Below are positions 30,853 through 39,703 of a stretch of 41,084 bases of DNA, one piece after another; within the stretch, counting starts at the first letter, position 1; every line of letters begins with the position of its first letter. A program made the position numbers and the translations under genes. The stretch comes from UBA4615 sp046046245 (GTDB lineage Bacteria; Pseudomonadota; Gammaproteobacteria; Burkholderiales; Burkholderiaceae_E), in contig JBJOKE010000062.1 in the NCBI GenBank assembly GCA_046046245.1, positions 1 to 41,084 on the forward strand, given 5' to 3'. Below the pieces are notes generated by a model, which saw nothing but the letters and a program-made list of their open reading frames with translations, did no database searches and was not told the DNA's origin.

Positions 30853-32187
30853 TCAGGCGGCGCGCGGGGCCGCGGTCGCGGGCTCGGTCTCGTACAGACT
30901 CTCGGGTCCGGAGTGGTACATGTCCTCGGACAGCGGATCCTGGTCATCGTCGTGCAGCGCCGCCGCCTCGCGTCGGCGGCGGCGCAGCACGACGACGGCC
31001 GCCACGCCGATCGCGACGAGGGCCACCGCGCCGATCGCAGGCAGCAGCAGGTCGTCGTCGGACGGCACGGACGCCGGCGGTGGGGCCGGCGCCGGGTCCG
31101 CGCCGATCGTCGGCGCGACGGCGCGGCGAGCCACGGCGAGCTCGCCCTGCATCGACGAGAGCTTCGCGTCGGTCGCCTCGAGCAGCCGCCGCAGCTTCTC
31201 GACGATCGACTCGAGCTCCTTGATCCGAGCCTGGGTCTCGGCCAGCGCGGCCTCGTGGGCCACCGCACCGACCGCCCGTCCGGTGCCACCGTCGCCGTCG
31301 GCGCCGCGGGCGCGGCCGCTGCCGCCGCCGAGCACCAGCCGGTCACCGGCGCGCGACGGCGCGGCGGCGATCGGTCCCGGCCAGGGCGCGGCGGTCAATG
31401 CGGCACCCGCCTGCGCCGGCGACAGCTCGCGCCAGGCGCCGGCATCGGGAACGGTCAGCACCGCTCCGGCAGGCAGTCGGTGGACGCTGCCCTGGAAGCT
31501 CGCCGTGTTGCGGCGATAGAGCGCCATCGCAGCCTGCGCGTCCGTCACGTCGGCGGGCGCGACGCGGCGGGCGATGGCGGTGGCGGTGTCGCCTGCCGCC
31601 ACAGTCACCGTGCCCGGTACGGGCGCGATGTCGGAAGCGGGCGGGGCGGCCGAGGAGGGCGACGAGCCTGCCGCGCTCGCAGGCACGGGCGAGGCATCGG
31701 CTGCCGGGCCGGGGGCGGGCCGCTCGACAGCGGCCGACGGCGGTGGCGCCGCTGCCGGGGCGCCACCCGGCGAGACAGTCGGCTGCACGAGCCGATAGTT
31801 GCGCAGCTGCCGGCCGCGATCGGTCGTCAGCGAGACCACCATGTTGAAGTCGGCCTCGGCGACCGGTGAGCGACCCTCGATGCGGATCAGCCAGCGGCCG
31901 TCCGGCGTCGGCACGAGCGTCGCCGTCGCGCCCGCGAGCGAGCCCGGAAACGGCACGCCCAGCTCGAGGTAGGTCTCGGGCGACGCGATCGCCGCCGCCG
32001 CGGCCGGAGGGACGCCCGGCGGCAGGTCGAGCACCTCGACCGTGGCGCGCAGCGGCCGGCCATGGTCCGACGAGACGGCGAGCGCGCCCAGCTCCGCCGC
32101 GCCGACCGCGCCGGGCAGGGCCAGGCAGGCGAGAAGCAGCGGCAGGGGCGGCGGCGCGAGGCGCCTCGCTGGACGGTCCGGCGGCAT
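30853..32187 (-). CDS. Short FimV/HubP-like LysM membrane protein
   Basis: A 444-residue protein with a signal peptide (cut near AVGA-AELG, about 30). The FimV N-terminal region follows (ELGALAVSSDHGRPLRATVEV, and FNMVVSLTTDRGRQLRNYRL). After a Pro/Ala linker comes a LysM-like peptidoglycan-binding module (about 190-245, TVTVAAGDTATAIARRV and YRRNTASFQGSVHRLPAGAV). A coiled coil (about 295-335) and one membrane helix (about 365-388, then RRRRR) precede a short acidic tail. FimV/HubP proteins organise the cell pole and type IV pili; usual ones are far longer with a C-terminal TPR/FimV-C domain, missing here. Downstream of tctA on the same strand, 174 bases away. Confidence 0.8.
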   Translation of the reverse strand: MPPDRPARRLAPPPLPLLLACLALPGAVGAAELGALAVSSDHGRPLRATVEVLDLPPGVPPAAAAAIASPETYLELGVPFPGSLAGATATLVPTPDGRWLIRIEGRSPVAEADFNMVVSLTTDRGRQLRNYRLVQPTVSPGGAPAAAPPPSAAVERPAPGPAADASPVPASAAGSSPSSAAPPASDIAPVPGTVTVAAGDTATAIARRVAPADVTDAQAAMALYRRNTASFQGSVHRLPAGAVLTVPDAGAWRELSPAQAGAALTAAPWPGPIAAAPSRAGDRLVLGGGSGRARGADGDGGTGRAVGAVAHEAALAETQARIKELESIVEKLRRLLEATDAKLSSMQGELAVARRAVAPTIGADPAPAPPPASVPSDDDLLLPAIGAVALVAIGVAAVVVLRRRRREAAALHDDDQDPLSEDMYHSGPESLYETEPATAAPRAA

Positions 32188-32361
32188 CGGGGGTCGGTCG
32201 GAGGGGCAAGCCCGGGAAAGCGGGAGCTTAGCCGCGCCCCGGCACGCCGAGGCCCGTCGTACGGCGGGCGGCCCGGATCGGCGTGGCGAACGGTCGGTGG
32301 GAGCCAGGACGCCGCCGACCGGACACCGGGCCCGCGCCGGACGGCGACGGGCCGGCGGCCC

Positions 32362-33867
32362 TCAGGCCACGGCGGCCGAGCGACGCTTCGCGACCCGCCG
32401 CCAGACCCACGGCCCGACGATCAGCAGCGCCGTCAGCGCGAGCAGCGAGGCGGAGATCGGCTGCGTGAAGAACACCGACGGATCGCCCTGGCTGATCGAC
32501 AGCGCGCGGCGGAACTGCGCCTCGGCGAGCGGCCCGAGGATCAGCCCGATGACGGCGGGCGCCACGGGGAAGCCGAAGCGGCGCATCGTGAAGCCGAGCA
32601 GCCCGAACACGAGCAGCGTCGCGAGGTCCACCATCGACTGGTGCAGCGAGTAGGCACCCAGCGTCGCGAACAGCAGGATGCCCGAGTAGAGCATCGGCTT
32701 GGGGATCTGCAGCACCTTCACCCACAGCCCCACCAGCGGCAGGTTGAGCACCAGCAGCAGCACGTTGCCGACATACAGGCTCGCGATCAGGCCCCAGACC
32801 AGCGGCCCCTGGGTCTGGAACAGCAGCGGGCCCGGCTGGATCCCGTAGTTCTGGAAGGCCGCGAGCAGGATCGCCGCGGTGGCCGAGGTCGGGATGCCGA
32901 GCGTGAGCAGCGGCACCAGCACGCCGGTCGACGACGCGTTGTTCGCGGCCTCGGGCCCGGCCACGCCCTCGATCGCCCCGTTGCCGAACTCCTCGGGCTT
33001 CTTCGACAGCTTCTTCTCGAGCGCGTAGGAGAGGAAGGTCGGGATCTCGGCCCCCCCGGCGGGAATGGTGCCGAAGGGAAAGCCGATCGCGGTCGCGCGC
33101 AGCCACGCGGGCCACGAGCGCTTCCAGTCCTCGACGCTCATCCACAGCGACCCGGAGAGCTTCTCGATCCGCTCGTCGCGCCGGCTCTGGTAGGCCGCGA
33201 CGTACAGCGTCTCGCCGACCGCGAACAGGCCCACCGCGAGCACCACCACGTCGACGCCGTCGAGCAGCTCGGGCACGCCGAAGGTGAAGCGCATCTGACC
33301 GGTGGCCTCGTCGATGCCGACCAGGCCGAGCAGCAGCCCGACGAAGAGCGCGGTCAGGCCGCGCACCGTCGAGCTGCCGAGCACCGCGGCGACCGTCACG
33401 AACGCGAACACCATCAGCGCGAAGTACTCGGCGGGCCCGAACTTCAGCGCGAGCTCGACCACAACGGGCGCGAGCACCGTGAGCAGCACGGTGGCGATCG
33501 TGCCGGCGACGAAGGAACCGATCGCCGCGGTCGACAGCGCGGGGCCGGCCCGGCCGTTGCGCGCCATCCGGTTGCCCTCGAGCGCGGTCGCGATCGACGA
33601 GGACTCGCCGGGCGTGTTCAGCAGGATGGTCGTCGTCGAACCGCCGTACATCGCGCCGTAGTAGATGCCGGCGAACATGATCAGCGCGCCGGTCGCATCG
33701 AGCTTCACCGTCAGCGGCAGCAGCATCGCGACGGTGAGCGCCGGCCCGACGCCCGGCAGCACGCCGACCGCGGTGCCGAGGGTCACGCCGACGAGGCCCC
33801 ACAGCAGGTTCGCGGGCTGCAGCGCGACCGCGAAGCCCGACAGCAGCGCGGAGAAGGTCTCGGTCAT
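32362..33867 (-). CDS. tctA: Tripartite tricarboxylate transporter large permease TctA
   Basis: A 501-residue membrane protein with about twelve helices. Family segments include GVLPGVGPALTVAMLLPLT, YYGAMYGGSTTTILLNTPGE in the first half, and the repeat-related GTIPAGGAEIPTFLSYALEK and TLGIPTSATAAILLAAF in the second. TctA is the transport channel that takes substrate from the TctC periplasmic receptor, driven by the ion gradient. Its ATG overlaps the tctB stop. The 174 bases after its stop hold a small GGGCC/GGCCC hairpin and no gene. Confidence 0.96.
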   Translation of the reverse strand: MTETFSALLSGFAVALQPANLLWGLVGVTLGTAVGVLPGVGPALTVAMLLPLTVKLDATGALIMFAGIYYGAMYGGSTTTILLNTPGESSSIATALEGNRMARNGRAGPALSTAAIGSFVAGTIATVLLTVLAPVVVELALKFGPAEYFALMVFAFVTVAAVLGSSTVRGLTALFVGLLLGLVGIDEATGQMRFTFGVPELLDGVDVVVLAVGLFAVGETLYVAAYQSRRDERIEKLSGSLWMSVEDWKRSWPAWLRATAIGFPFGTIPAGGAEIPTFLSYALEKKLSKKPEEFGNGAIEGVAGPEAANNASSTGVLVPLLTLGIPTSATAAILLAAFQNYGIQPGPLLFQTQGPLVWGLIASLYVGNVLLLVLNLPLVGLWVKVLQIPKPMLYSGILLFATLGAYSLHQSMVDLATLLVFGLLGFTMRRFGFPVAPAVIGLILGPLAEAQFRRALSISQGDPSVFFTQPISASLLALTALLIVGPWVWRRVAKRRSAAVA

Positions 33868-34376
33868 GTACCCGCCGTGCCCAGCACCGGCAGCAGCCAG
33901 CCGGCCGGCAGGTTGACGTTGAGGAAGCGCACGAAGAACAGGAACACGCCGATGCCGAGCGCGAAGCCCACCAGCGCGTCGCGCAGCGGCCGCGCGCTGC
34001 CGAAGCCGCGCGCCACGCAGGCGAAGAGCACCGCCGCGGCGAGCGGGAAGCCGGCGCGCTGCACGAGCAGCATCTGCGCGACCAGGCCGATCGCGACCCA
34101 GACGAAGGCCGAGGGCACGAACGCATGGTCGCCGCGCTCGGCCGGGTCGTCGGGCTCGGCGACGCGCCAGCCGCCGGTGAAGGTCTCGTACAGCAGCCAG
34201 ATCCCCAGGAGCACGATGCCCCCGGAGACCAGCTTCGGCACGAAGTTCGGGCCGATCCGCGCATAGCCGCCGCCCTCGGGCAGCGCCAGCGCGACCGCGG
34301 CCGCGCCGAGCCCCAGCACGAGCACCCCGAGCGAGACGATCAGCTCGGCGCGCTTGACGCCGGGTCGGGCGGCCAT
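33864..34376 (-). CDS. tctB: Tripartite tricarboxylate transporter small permease TctB
   Basis: A 170-residue protein with four predicted membrane helices and the DUF1468 pattern: an opening helix (AELIVSLGVLVLGLGAAAVALALP), then ARIGPNFVPKLVSGGIVLLGIWLL, a hydrophilic loop, and two closing helices. The ATG at 34376 directly precedes the first helix; a longer in-frame start would run into tctC. It lies between tctC (10 bases) and tctA (ATGA overlap). Confidence 0.92.
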   Translation of the reverse strand: MAARPGVKRAELIVSLGVLVLGLGAAAVALALPEGGGYARIGPNFVPKLVSGGIVLLGIWLLYETFTGGWRVAEPDDPAERGDHAFVPSAFVWVAIGLVAQMLLVQRAGFPLAAAVLFACVARGFGSARPLRDALVGFALGIGVFLFFVRFLNVNLPAGWLLPVLGTAGT

Positions 34377-34386
34377 CGCGGTCCCC

Positions 34387-35349
34387 TTACTTGCGCAGGC
34401 CCAGCGAGTCGATGATCGTCGTGATCCGCTTGACGTCCTCGTCGACGAACTTCCTGTAGTCGTCGCCGGGCAGGAAGGCCGCATCCCAGCCGTACTTCTG
34501 CAGCGACTCCTTCCACGCGGCCGACTCGGTGCCGGCCCTCACCGCGGCGATCAGCGTGTCGCGCTGCGCCGGCGTGATGCCGGGGGCCGCGAAGATGCCG
34601 CGCCAGTTGCCGAGCTCGACGTCGACGCCCTGCTCCTTCAGCGACGCGATGCCGTCGATGGCCTTCGGACCCGAGACCGCGAGCGCACGCAGGCGGCCGG
34701 CCTTGATCTGCTCGGCGAACTCGCCGAGACCGGACACGCCGGCGGCGACGTGACCGCCGATGATCGCGGTGATCGCCTCGCCGCCGCCCTTGAAGGGCAC
34801 GTAATTGATCTTCGTCGGGTCGGCGCCGATGGCCTTGGCGACCAGGCCGACCAGGATGTGGTCGGTGCCGCCGGCCGAGCCGCCGCCCCAGGACACCTTG
34901 CCCGGATCGGCCTTGAACGCCTTCAGGAGGTCGCCGAGGGTCTTGTGCGGCGAGTTCGCCGGCACGACGATCACCTCGTACTCGGTGGTGAGCCGCGCGA
35001 CGGGCGTGACCATGGTGAGGTCGACCGGCGACTTCGCGAGCGCGATGCCGCCGACCATCACCATGCCGCCCATCATCAGCGTGTTCGGATCGCCCTTGGC
35101 GGCATTGACGAACTGCGCGAGGCCGATCGTGCCGGCCGCGCCGCCCTTGTTGTCGAACTGCACCGAGCCGACCGACTTCGCGGCCTGCATCGCCGCGGCG
35201 AGCGCACGGCCGGTCTGGTCCCACCCGCCGCCGGGGTTCGCGGGGATGAGCATCTTCAGCGTGCCGATCTGCTGGGCCCCGGCGACGCGAGGCAGGGCGG
35301 CCGAGGCCAGCGCGCCGAACGCGGCGGCGGAGAAGGTTCTGCGATCCAT
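34387..35349 (-). CDS. tctC: Tripartite tricarboxylate transporter receptor TctC (Bug family)
   Basis: A 320-residue periplasmic binding protein. The signal peptide starts MDRRTFSAAAFGALASAALP, with a twin-Arg-like RR after MD. The mature part has PANPGGGWDQTGRALAAAM at its start, VQFDNKGGAAGTIG, SWGGGSAGGTDHILVGL and the closing FVDEDVKRITTIIDSLGLR. Bug receptors bind small carboxylates such as citrate or tartrate. As the first gene of the operon it has a clear promoter upstream. Substrate cannot be read from sequence. Confidence 0.95.
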   Translation of the reverse strand: MDRRTFSAAAFGALASAALPRVAGAQQIGTLKMLIPANPGGGWDQTGRALAAAMQAAKSVGSVQFDNKGGAAGTIGLAQFVNAAKGDPNTLMMGGMVMVGGIALAKSPVDLTMVTPVARLTTEYEVIVVPANSPHKTLGDLLKAFKADPGKVSWGGGSAGGTDHILVGLVAKAIGADPTKINYVPFKGGGEAITAIIGGHVAAGVSGLGEFAEQIKAGRLRALAVSGPKAIDGIASLKEQGVDVELGNWRGIFAAPGITPAQRDTLIAAVRAGTESAAWKESLQKYGWDAAFLPGDDYRKFVDEDVKRITTIIDSLGLRK

Positions 35350-35406
35350 CGGGGATTCTCCTCTTGTGGCGGCATCCGGGCGGCGCCGCGTCGTTCGAGT
35401 CGCGCG

Positions 35407-35435
35407 AGCATACCGGCAGGCCACGGGGCGGACAA
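35407..35435 (-). promoter_or_regulatory. Sigma-70 promoter of tctCBA
   Basis: Minus strand: TTGTCC (35435-35430), 17-base spacer, TATGCT (35412-35407). The -10 lies 58 bases upstream of the tctC ATG. On the plus strand TATACC (35451-35456) might be a -10 for the divergent dehydratase gene, without a clear -35. Confidence 0.6.
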
Positions 35436-35529
35436 CTCGCCGCCGGGCGGTATACCCTGCCCGTCGCGACGCGCCCCTCGAGGGTGCACGCATCCGCCCC
35501 GACGACCCGAGTCCTGGAGCCCTTGTCCG

Positions 35530-36630
35530 ATGCCCGCGATCTCCGCCGTCCGAACCGACCTCTACCGCATCGCGCTGCCCGTGCTGCTGTCCGACAGCAC
35601 GCACGGCGACATGAGCCACTTCGAACTCGTGACCGTCCGCATCCGGGACGCCGACGGGGCCGAGGGGGTCGGCTACACCTTCACCGTCGGCGCCAACGGC
35701 GTCGCGATCCACGCGACCGTCGAGCGCTACCTCGCACCGCTGCTCGCCGGCCGCGAGGCCGCCGACATCGCCGCGCTCTGGCAGGCGATGTGGTGGGCCA
35801 CGCACTACGGCGGTCGCGGCGGCGCGGCCGTGCTCGCGATCTCGGCGATCGACATCGCGCTGTGGGACCTCGCGGCCAAGCGCGCGGGCCAGCCGCTGTG
35901 GCGCCACCTCGGCGGCTTCGACCCGAAGGTGCCGTGCTACGCGGGCGGCATCGACCTGATGTTCCCGCTCGACGCGCTGCTCGCGCAGACCGACGCGAAC
36001 CTCGCGCGCGGCTTTCGCGCGATCAAGATGAAGGTCGGGCGGCCGCGGCTGTCGGAGGACGTGGCGCGCGTGGCCGCGATGCGCGCGCACCTCGGGCCCG
36101 ACTTTCCGCTGATGGTCGACGCGAACATGCGCTGGACGGCGGACCAGGCGATCGCCGCCGCGCGCGCGCTGCAGCCGCACGCACCCACCTGGATCGAGGA
36201 GCCGACGATCCCGGACGACGTGTCCGGCCACGCACGGATCGTCCGCGAGGGCGGGCTGCCGGTGGCGACCGGCGAGAACTTCCGGACGCTGTGGGAGTTC
36301 CGCCAGATGATCGAGGCGGGCGGCGTCACCTGTCCCGAGCCCGACGTGACCAACTGCGGCGGCGTCAGCGTCTTCATGAAGGTCGCCGCGCTCGCCGAGG
36401 CCTTCAACCTGCCGGTGACCTCGCACGGTGCACACGACATCACCGTGCACCTGCTCGCGGCCGCGCCGAACCGCTCGTACCTCGAGGCGCACGGCTTCGG
36501 GCTCGAGCGCTACATCGCGCACCCGCTCGAGATCGTCGACGGCTTCGCGGTCGCGCCGTCGCGACCCGGCCACGGCATCGAGTTCGACTGGGCGGGCCTC
36601 GAGGCCGCACGGCCCGCGCGAGCGGCATGA
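35530..36630 (+). CDS. Enolase-superfamily dehydratase, mandelate racemase group
   Basis: A 366-residue enzyme. The N-terminal capping domain (about 1-125) precedes a barrel with KxK catalytic Lys (K166, K168), metal ligands D197, E223 and E249, and a His-Asp dyad (H299 with D272). That is the mandelate racemase subgroup, which abstracts a proton next to a carboxylate. Many members dehydrate sugar acids such as galactarate, L-talarate or tartrate. The divergent position next to tctCBA suggests it acts on a carboxylate that the transporter brings in. Its stop overlaps the ABC transporter ATG. Confidence 0.9.
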   Translation: MPAISAVRTDLYRIALPVLLSDSTHGDMSHFELVTVRIRDADGAEGVGYTFTVGANGVAIHATVERYLAPLLAGREAADIAALWQAMWWATHYGGRGGAAVLAISAIDIALWDLAAKRAGQPLWRHLGGFDPKVPCYAGGIDLMFPLDALLAQTDANLARGFRAIKMKVGRPRLSEDVARVAAMRAHLGPDFPLMVDANMRWTADQAIAAARALQPHAPTWIEEPTIPDDVSGHARIVREGGLPVATGENFRTLWEFRQMIEAGGVTCPEPDVTNCGGVSVFMKVAALAEAFNLPVTSHGAHDITVHLLAAAPNRSYLEAHGFGLERYIAHPLEIVDGFAVAPSRPGHGIEFDWAGLEAARPARAA

Positions 36631-38399
36631 GCACGCCCGCCCTGCCCCTGCCCGGCGACGACCTCGCCCCCGTCCAGCGCCCCGCCGGTTCGTTCGCGCG
36701 CCGCGCCTGGGGGCTGGCCAGGCCCTACTTCGCGAGCGAGCGCCGCGCACAGGCGATCGGCCTGCTCGCGGTGGTGGTCGCGCTGAACCTGGTCACCGTC
36801 TACGTCGACGTGCTGATCAACGACTTCCAGCGCGACTTCTACAACGCGCTGGAGAACAAGGACTACGCCGAATTCACCCGGCAGCTCTGGCGCTTCGCCG
36901 GCCTCGCGTTCGCGTTCATCCTGGTGGCGGTCTACAAGTTCTACCTGACCCAGCTGTTCGAGCTGCGCTGGCGGACCTGGCTGACCGAGCGCTACGTCGA
37001 CGGCTGGCTGTCGCAGCGCGCCTACTACCGGATCGAGCTCGGCGGCGCCCGCACCGACAACCCCGACCAGCGGATCGCCGAGGACGTGAGGCTGTTCACC
37101 GAATCGACGGTCTCGCTGACGATGGGGCTGCTGAACTCGGTCGTGACGCTCGCATCCTTCGTCGCGATCCTCTGGGTGGTGTCGGGGCCGCTCACCGTCG
37201 CGCTCGGCGGCAGCGAGGTGACGATCCCGGGCTACATGGTCTGGGTCGCGCTGCTCTACGCGATCGCGGGCAGCGTGCTGTCGCACCGCATCGGTCGCAG
37301 GCTGATCCCGCTGAACTTCGCGCAGCAGCGCTTCGAGGCCGATTTCCGCTACGGACTGGTCCGCGTGCGCGAGCACGCCGAGAGCATCGCGCTCTACCGC
37401 GGCGAGCCGACCGAGCGCACGTCGGTGATCGCCCGCTTCGGCAAGGTGGTCTCGAACTACTGGGCGCTGGTCCGCGCGCAGAAGCGGCTGATCTGGGCGC
37501 AGAGCTTCTACGGCCAGCTCGCGGTGATCTTCCCGTTCGTGGTCGCGGCGCCGCGCTACTTCAACGGGCCGCTCAAGCTGGGCGACCTGATGCAGATCTC
37601 GAACGCGTTCGGCCAGGTCCAGGGCTCGCTGTCGTGGTTCGTGTCGGCCTACGCGGAGCTCGCGGTCTGGAAGGCGACGACCGACCGGCTGCTGACCTTC
37701 GACGACGCGCTCACCGAACTGCGCGCCTCCGGCGACCGGCTGCTGCACGCCGAGCCGGGCCCGGCGCCCGCGCTGCACGACGTGGCGCTGGACACGCCGC
37801 GCGGCGCACCGATCGTCGCGCGCGCGACGCTGCGCGTGGCACCGGGCGAGCGGCTGCTGCTCACCGGCCCGTCGGGCAGCGGCAAGAGCACGCTGTTCCG
37901 CGCGCTGTCGGGCATCTGGCCCTACGGCCAGGGCCGCGTCGAGCAGCCGGCCGAGGGCGTGCTGTTCCTGCCGCAGCGGCCCTACCTGCCGATCGGCACG
38001 CTGCGCGCGACGGTCAGCTATCCGGCCGCGGCCGACGCCTTCGACGACGCGCGGATCGCACAGGCGCTGCGCGACGCGCGGCTGCCGCAGCTCGTCGACC
38101 GGCTCGACGAGGAGGCCGCCTGGGACCGTCGGCTCTCGCCCGGCGAGCAGCAGCGGCTGGCGGTCGCGCGCGCGCTGCTCAACGTGCCGCGCTGGCTGTT
38201 CCTCGACGAGGCCACGGCCGCGCTCGACGAGGCGACCGGCACCGCGCTCTACGCCCTGCTGCTCGAGCGCCTGCCCGATGCGGCGGTGGTCAGCATCGCG
38301 CACGACGACTCGATCGCGCGGTTCCATCGGCGGCGGGTGCACCTGACGCCGGGACCGCAGGGCGCGACGCTGGCCGAGGTGCCGGTCGCCGCGCGCTGA
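36627..38399 (+). CDS. SbmA/BacA-like (YddA/ABCD-type) ABC transporter, fused permease-ATPase
   Basis: A 590-residue half transporter. The N-terminal membrane domain (about 25-330) has NDFQRDFYNALENKDYAEF, LRWRTWLTERYVDGWL and NPDQRIAEDVRLFTE, which are hallmarks of the SbmA/BacA and peroxisomal ABCD group. The ATPase domain (about 385-590) has Walker A GPSGSGKST (about 414-422), LSPGEQQRLAVAR as signature, and WLFLDEATAALDE as Walker B. E. coli YddA has the same layout; related proteins move peptides, fatty acyl groups or cobalamin. It overlaps the dehydratase gene by ATGA, but a functional link is not evident. Confidence 0.93.
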   Translation: MSTPALPLPGDDLAPVQRPAGSFARRAWGLARPYFASERRAQAIGLLAVVVALNLVTVYVDVLINDFQRDFYNALENKDYAEFTRQLWRFAGLAFAFILVAVYKFYLTQLFELRWRTWLTERYVDGWLSQRAYYRIELGGARTDNPDQRIAEDVRLFTESTVSLTMGLLNSVVTLASFVAILWVVSGPLTVALGGSEVTIPGYMVWVALLYAIAGSVLSHRIGRRLIPLNFAQQRFEADFRYGLVRVREHAESIALYRGEPTERTSVIARFGKVVSNYWALVRAQKRLIWAQSFYGQLAVIFPFVVAAPRYFNGPLKLGDLMQISNAFGQVQGSLSWFVSAYAELAVWKATTDRLLTFDDALTELRASGDRLLHAEPGPAPALHDVALDTPRGAPIVARATLRVAPGERLLLTGPSGSGKSTLFRALSGIWPYGQGRVEQPAEGVLFLPQRPYLPIGTLRATVSYPAAADAFDDARIAQALRDARLPQLVDRLDEEAAWDRRLSPGEQQRLAVARALLNVPRWLFLDEATAALDEATGTALYALLLERLPDAAVVSIAHDDSIARFHRRRVHLTPGPQGATLAEVPVAAR

Positions 38400-38420
38400 G
38401 CCGCGGCCGCGGCCGCGCCG

Positions 38421-39467
38421 TCAGCCGCGGCCGTAGACCTCGTTGATCTGCTGGCCGACCCGCACGAAGGTCGTGCAGCGCGACAGGTCCTTCAGCTTGC
38501 GGGCACCGACGTAGGTGCAGGCCGAGCGCAGGCCGCCGAGGATCTCCTGCACGGTGTCCTCCACCGGGCCGCGCGCCTCGAGCAGCACCGACTTGCCCTC
38601 GGAGGCCCGGTACTTCGCGACGCCGCCGGCGTACTTCTCCATCGCCTCGGCCGAACTCATCCCGTAGAAGCGGCGGAAGACCCGGCCGTCCTTCTCCTCG
38701 ATCTCGCCGCCCGACTCGTCGTGCGCGGCGAGCATGCCGCCCAGCATCACGAAGTCGGCGCCGCCGCCGAAGGCCTTGGCCACGTCGCCGGGCACGGTGC
38801 AGCCGCCGTCGCCGCAGATCTGCCCGCCCAGGCCGTGCGCCGCGTCCGCGCACTCGATGATGGCCGACAGCTGCGGGTAGCCCACGCCGGTCATCTTGCG
38901 GGTGGTGCAGACCGAGCCCGGACCGATGCCGACCTTGACCACGTCGACGCCGGCGAGGATCAGCGCCTCGGTCATGTCGGCGGTGACGACGTTGCCGGCC
39001 ATGATCAGCACCGACGGGAAGCGCTCGCGGAAGCGCTTCACGAAGTCGACGAAGGCCTCGGTGTAGCCGTTCGCCACGTCGATGCACACCCATTCGATCG
39101 CGCCGCCGGTGCGCGACCAGACCTTCTCGAACTTCGCGAGGTCGCTCTCGAGGATGCCGAGCGAATAGAAGGTGTACTGGTTCTCGGCGCGGTTGTCCGG
39201 CGAGAAGAACGCGACCAGCTCGTCGAGCGGGTGGTGCTTGTGCAGCGCGCAGTGCAGCTTGTGCGCGGCGAGCGCACGCGCCATCGCGAAGGTGCCGACG
39301 GTGTCCATGTTGGCCGCGATGATCGGCACCGACGGGCGCCGCAGCGGCGCGTAGCGGAACCGGTATTCGCGGACGAGGTCGACGTTCGCGCGGCTGCCGA
39401 GCGTCGAGCGCTTGGGCCGCAGCAGCACGTCCTTGAAGTCGAGCTTGGTCTCGTATTCGATTCGCAT
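38421..39467 (-). CDS. guaC: GMP reductase
   Basis: A 348-residue IMP dehydrogenase/GMP reductase superfamily enzyme that converts GMP to IMP with NADPH. It lacks the CBS insert of IMP dehydrogenase, and its length equals GuaC (E. coli 347). Visible motifs are DFKDVLLRPKRS at the start, GIGPGSVCTTRKMTGVGYPQ with the catalytic Cys (about residue 186), GDGGCTVPGDVAKAFGGGAD, and the mobile flap GMSSAEAM. The ATG at 39467 matches the family start (MRIEYE). Convergent with the ABC transporter gene; a GC-rich CCGCGG repeat sits in the 21-base gap. Confidence 0.96.
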   Translation of the reverse strand: MRIEYETKLDFKDVLLRPKRSTLGSRANVDLVREYRFRYAPLRRPSVPIIAANMDTVGTFAMARALAAHKLHCALHKHHPLDELVAFFSPDNRAENQYTFYSLGILESDLAKFEKVWSRTGGAIEWVCIDVANGYTEAFVDFVKRFRERFPSVLIMAGNVVTADMTEALILAGVDVVKVGIGPGSVCTTRKMTGVGYPQLSAIIECADAAHGLGGQICGDGGCTVPGDVAKAFGGGADFVMLGGMLAAHDESGGEIEEKDGRVFRRFYGMSSAEAMEKYAGGVAKYRASEGKSVLLEARGPVEDTVQEILGGLRSACTYVGARKLKDLSRCTTFVRVGQQINEVYGRG

Positions 39468-39638
39468 GATCCGGATGATGCGCTGCGGCGCGGATCGGGT
39501 AAACTCCCGCCTCCGGTGTCGCCGGTCCCCTCTGCGGGACGTTCCGACCCGTTTCTCCATCGCCTCCGACACCGCCGCGACTCCGGCGGCCCGGCTCACC
39601 GGGCCCCCATCGGCGGGCGCGATTCCCCAGCGAGGGTC

Positions 39639-39685
39639 GCGGTTGGCGCCGATGTACGCCAACCGCCGCCCGGACGCATCGGGCG
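39639..39685 (+). promoter_or_regulatory. Two adjacent hairpins in the helicase 5' leader
   Basis: The first hairpin has a perfect 10-bp stem, GCGGTTGGCG (39639-39648) and CGCCAACCGC (39657-39666), around an 8-base loop. The second follows without a gap: CGCCCG (39667-39672) and CGGGCG (39680-39685) around 7 bases. AAGGA (39688-39692) and the ATG at 39704 come next. No T tract is present, so a translational or stability control element is more likely than a terminator. A TAAACT at 39500-39505 could be the -10 of this leader. Confidence 0.5.
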
Positions 39686-39703
39686 ACAAGGACCGTTTCG
39701 CCC

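Noticed and set aside
32062..34266. Plus-strand open frame of over 700 codons antisense to the FimV-like and tctA/tctB genes
   Set aside because: The translation is repetitive Arg/Gln/His text and the opposite strand encodes clear transporter proteins.
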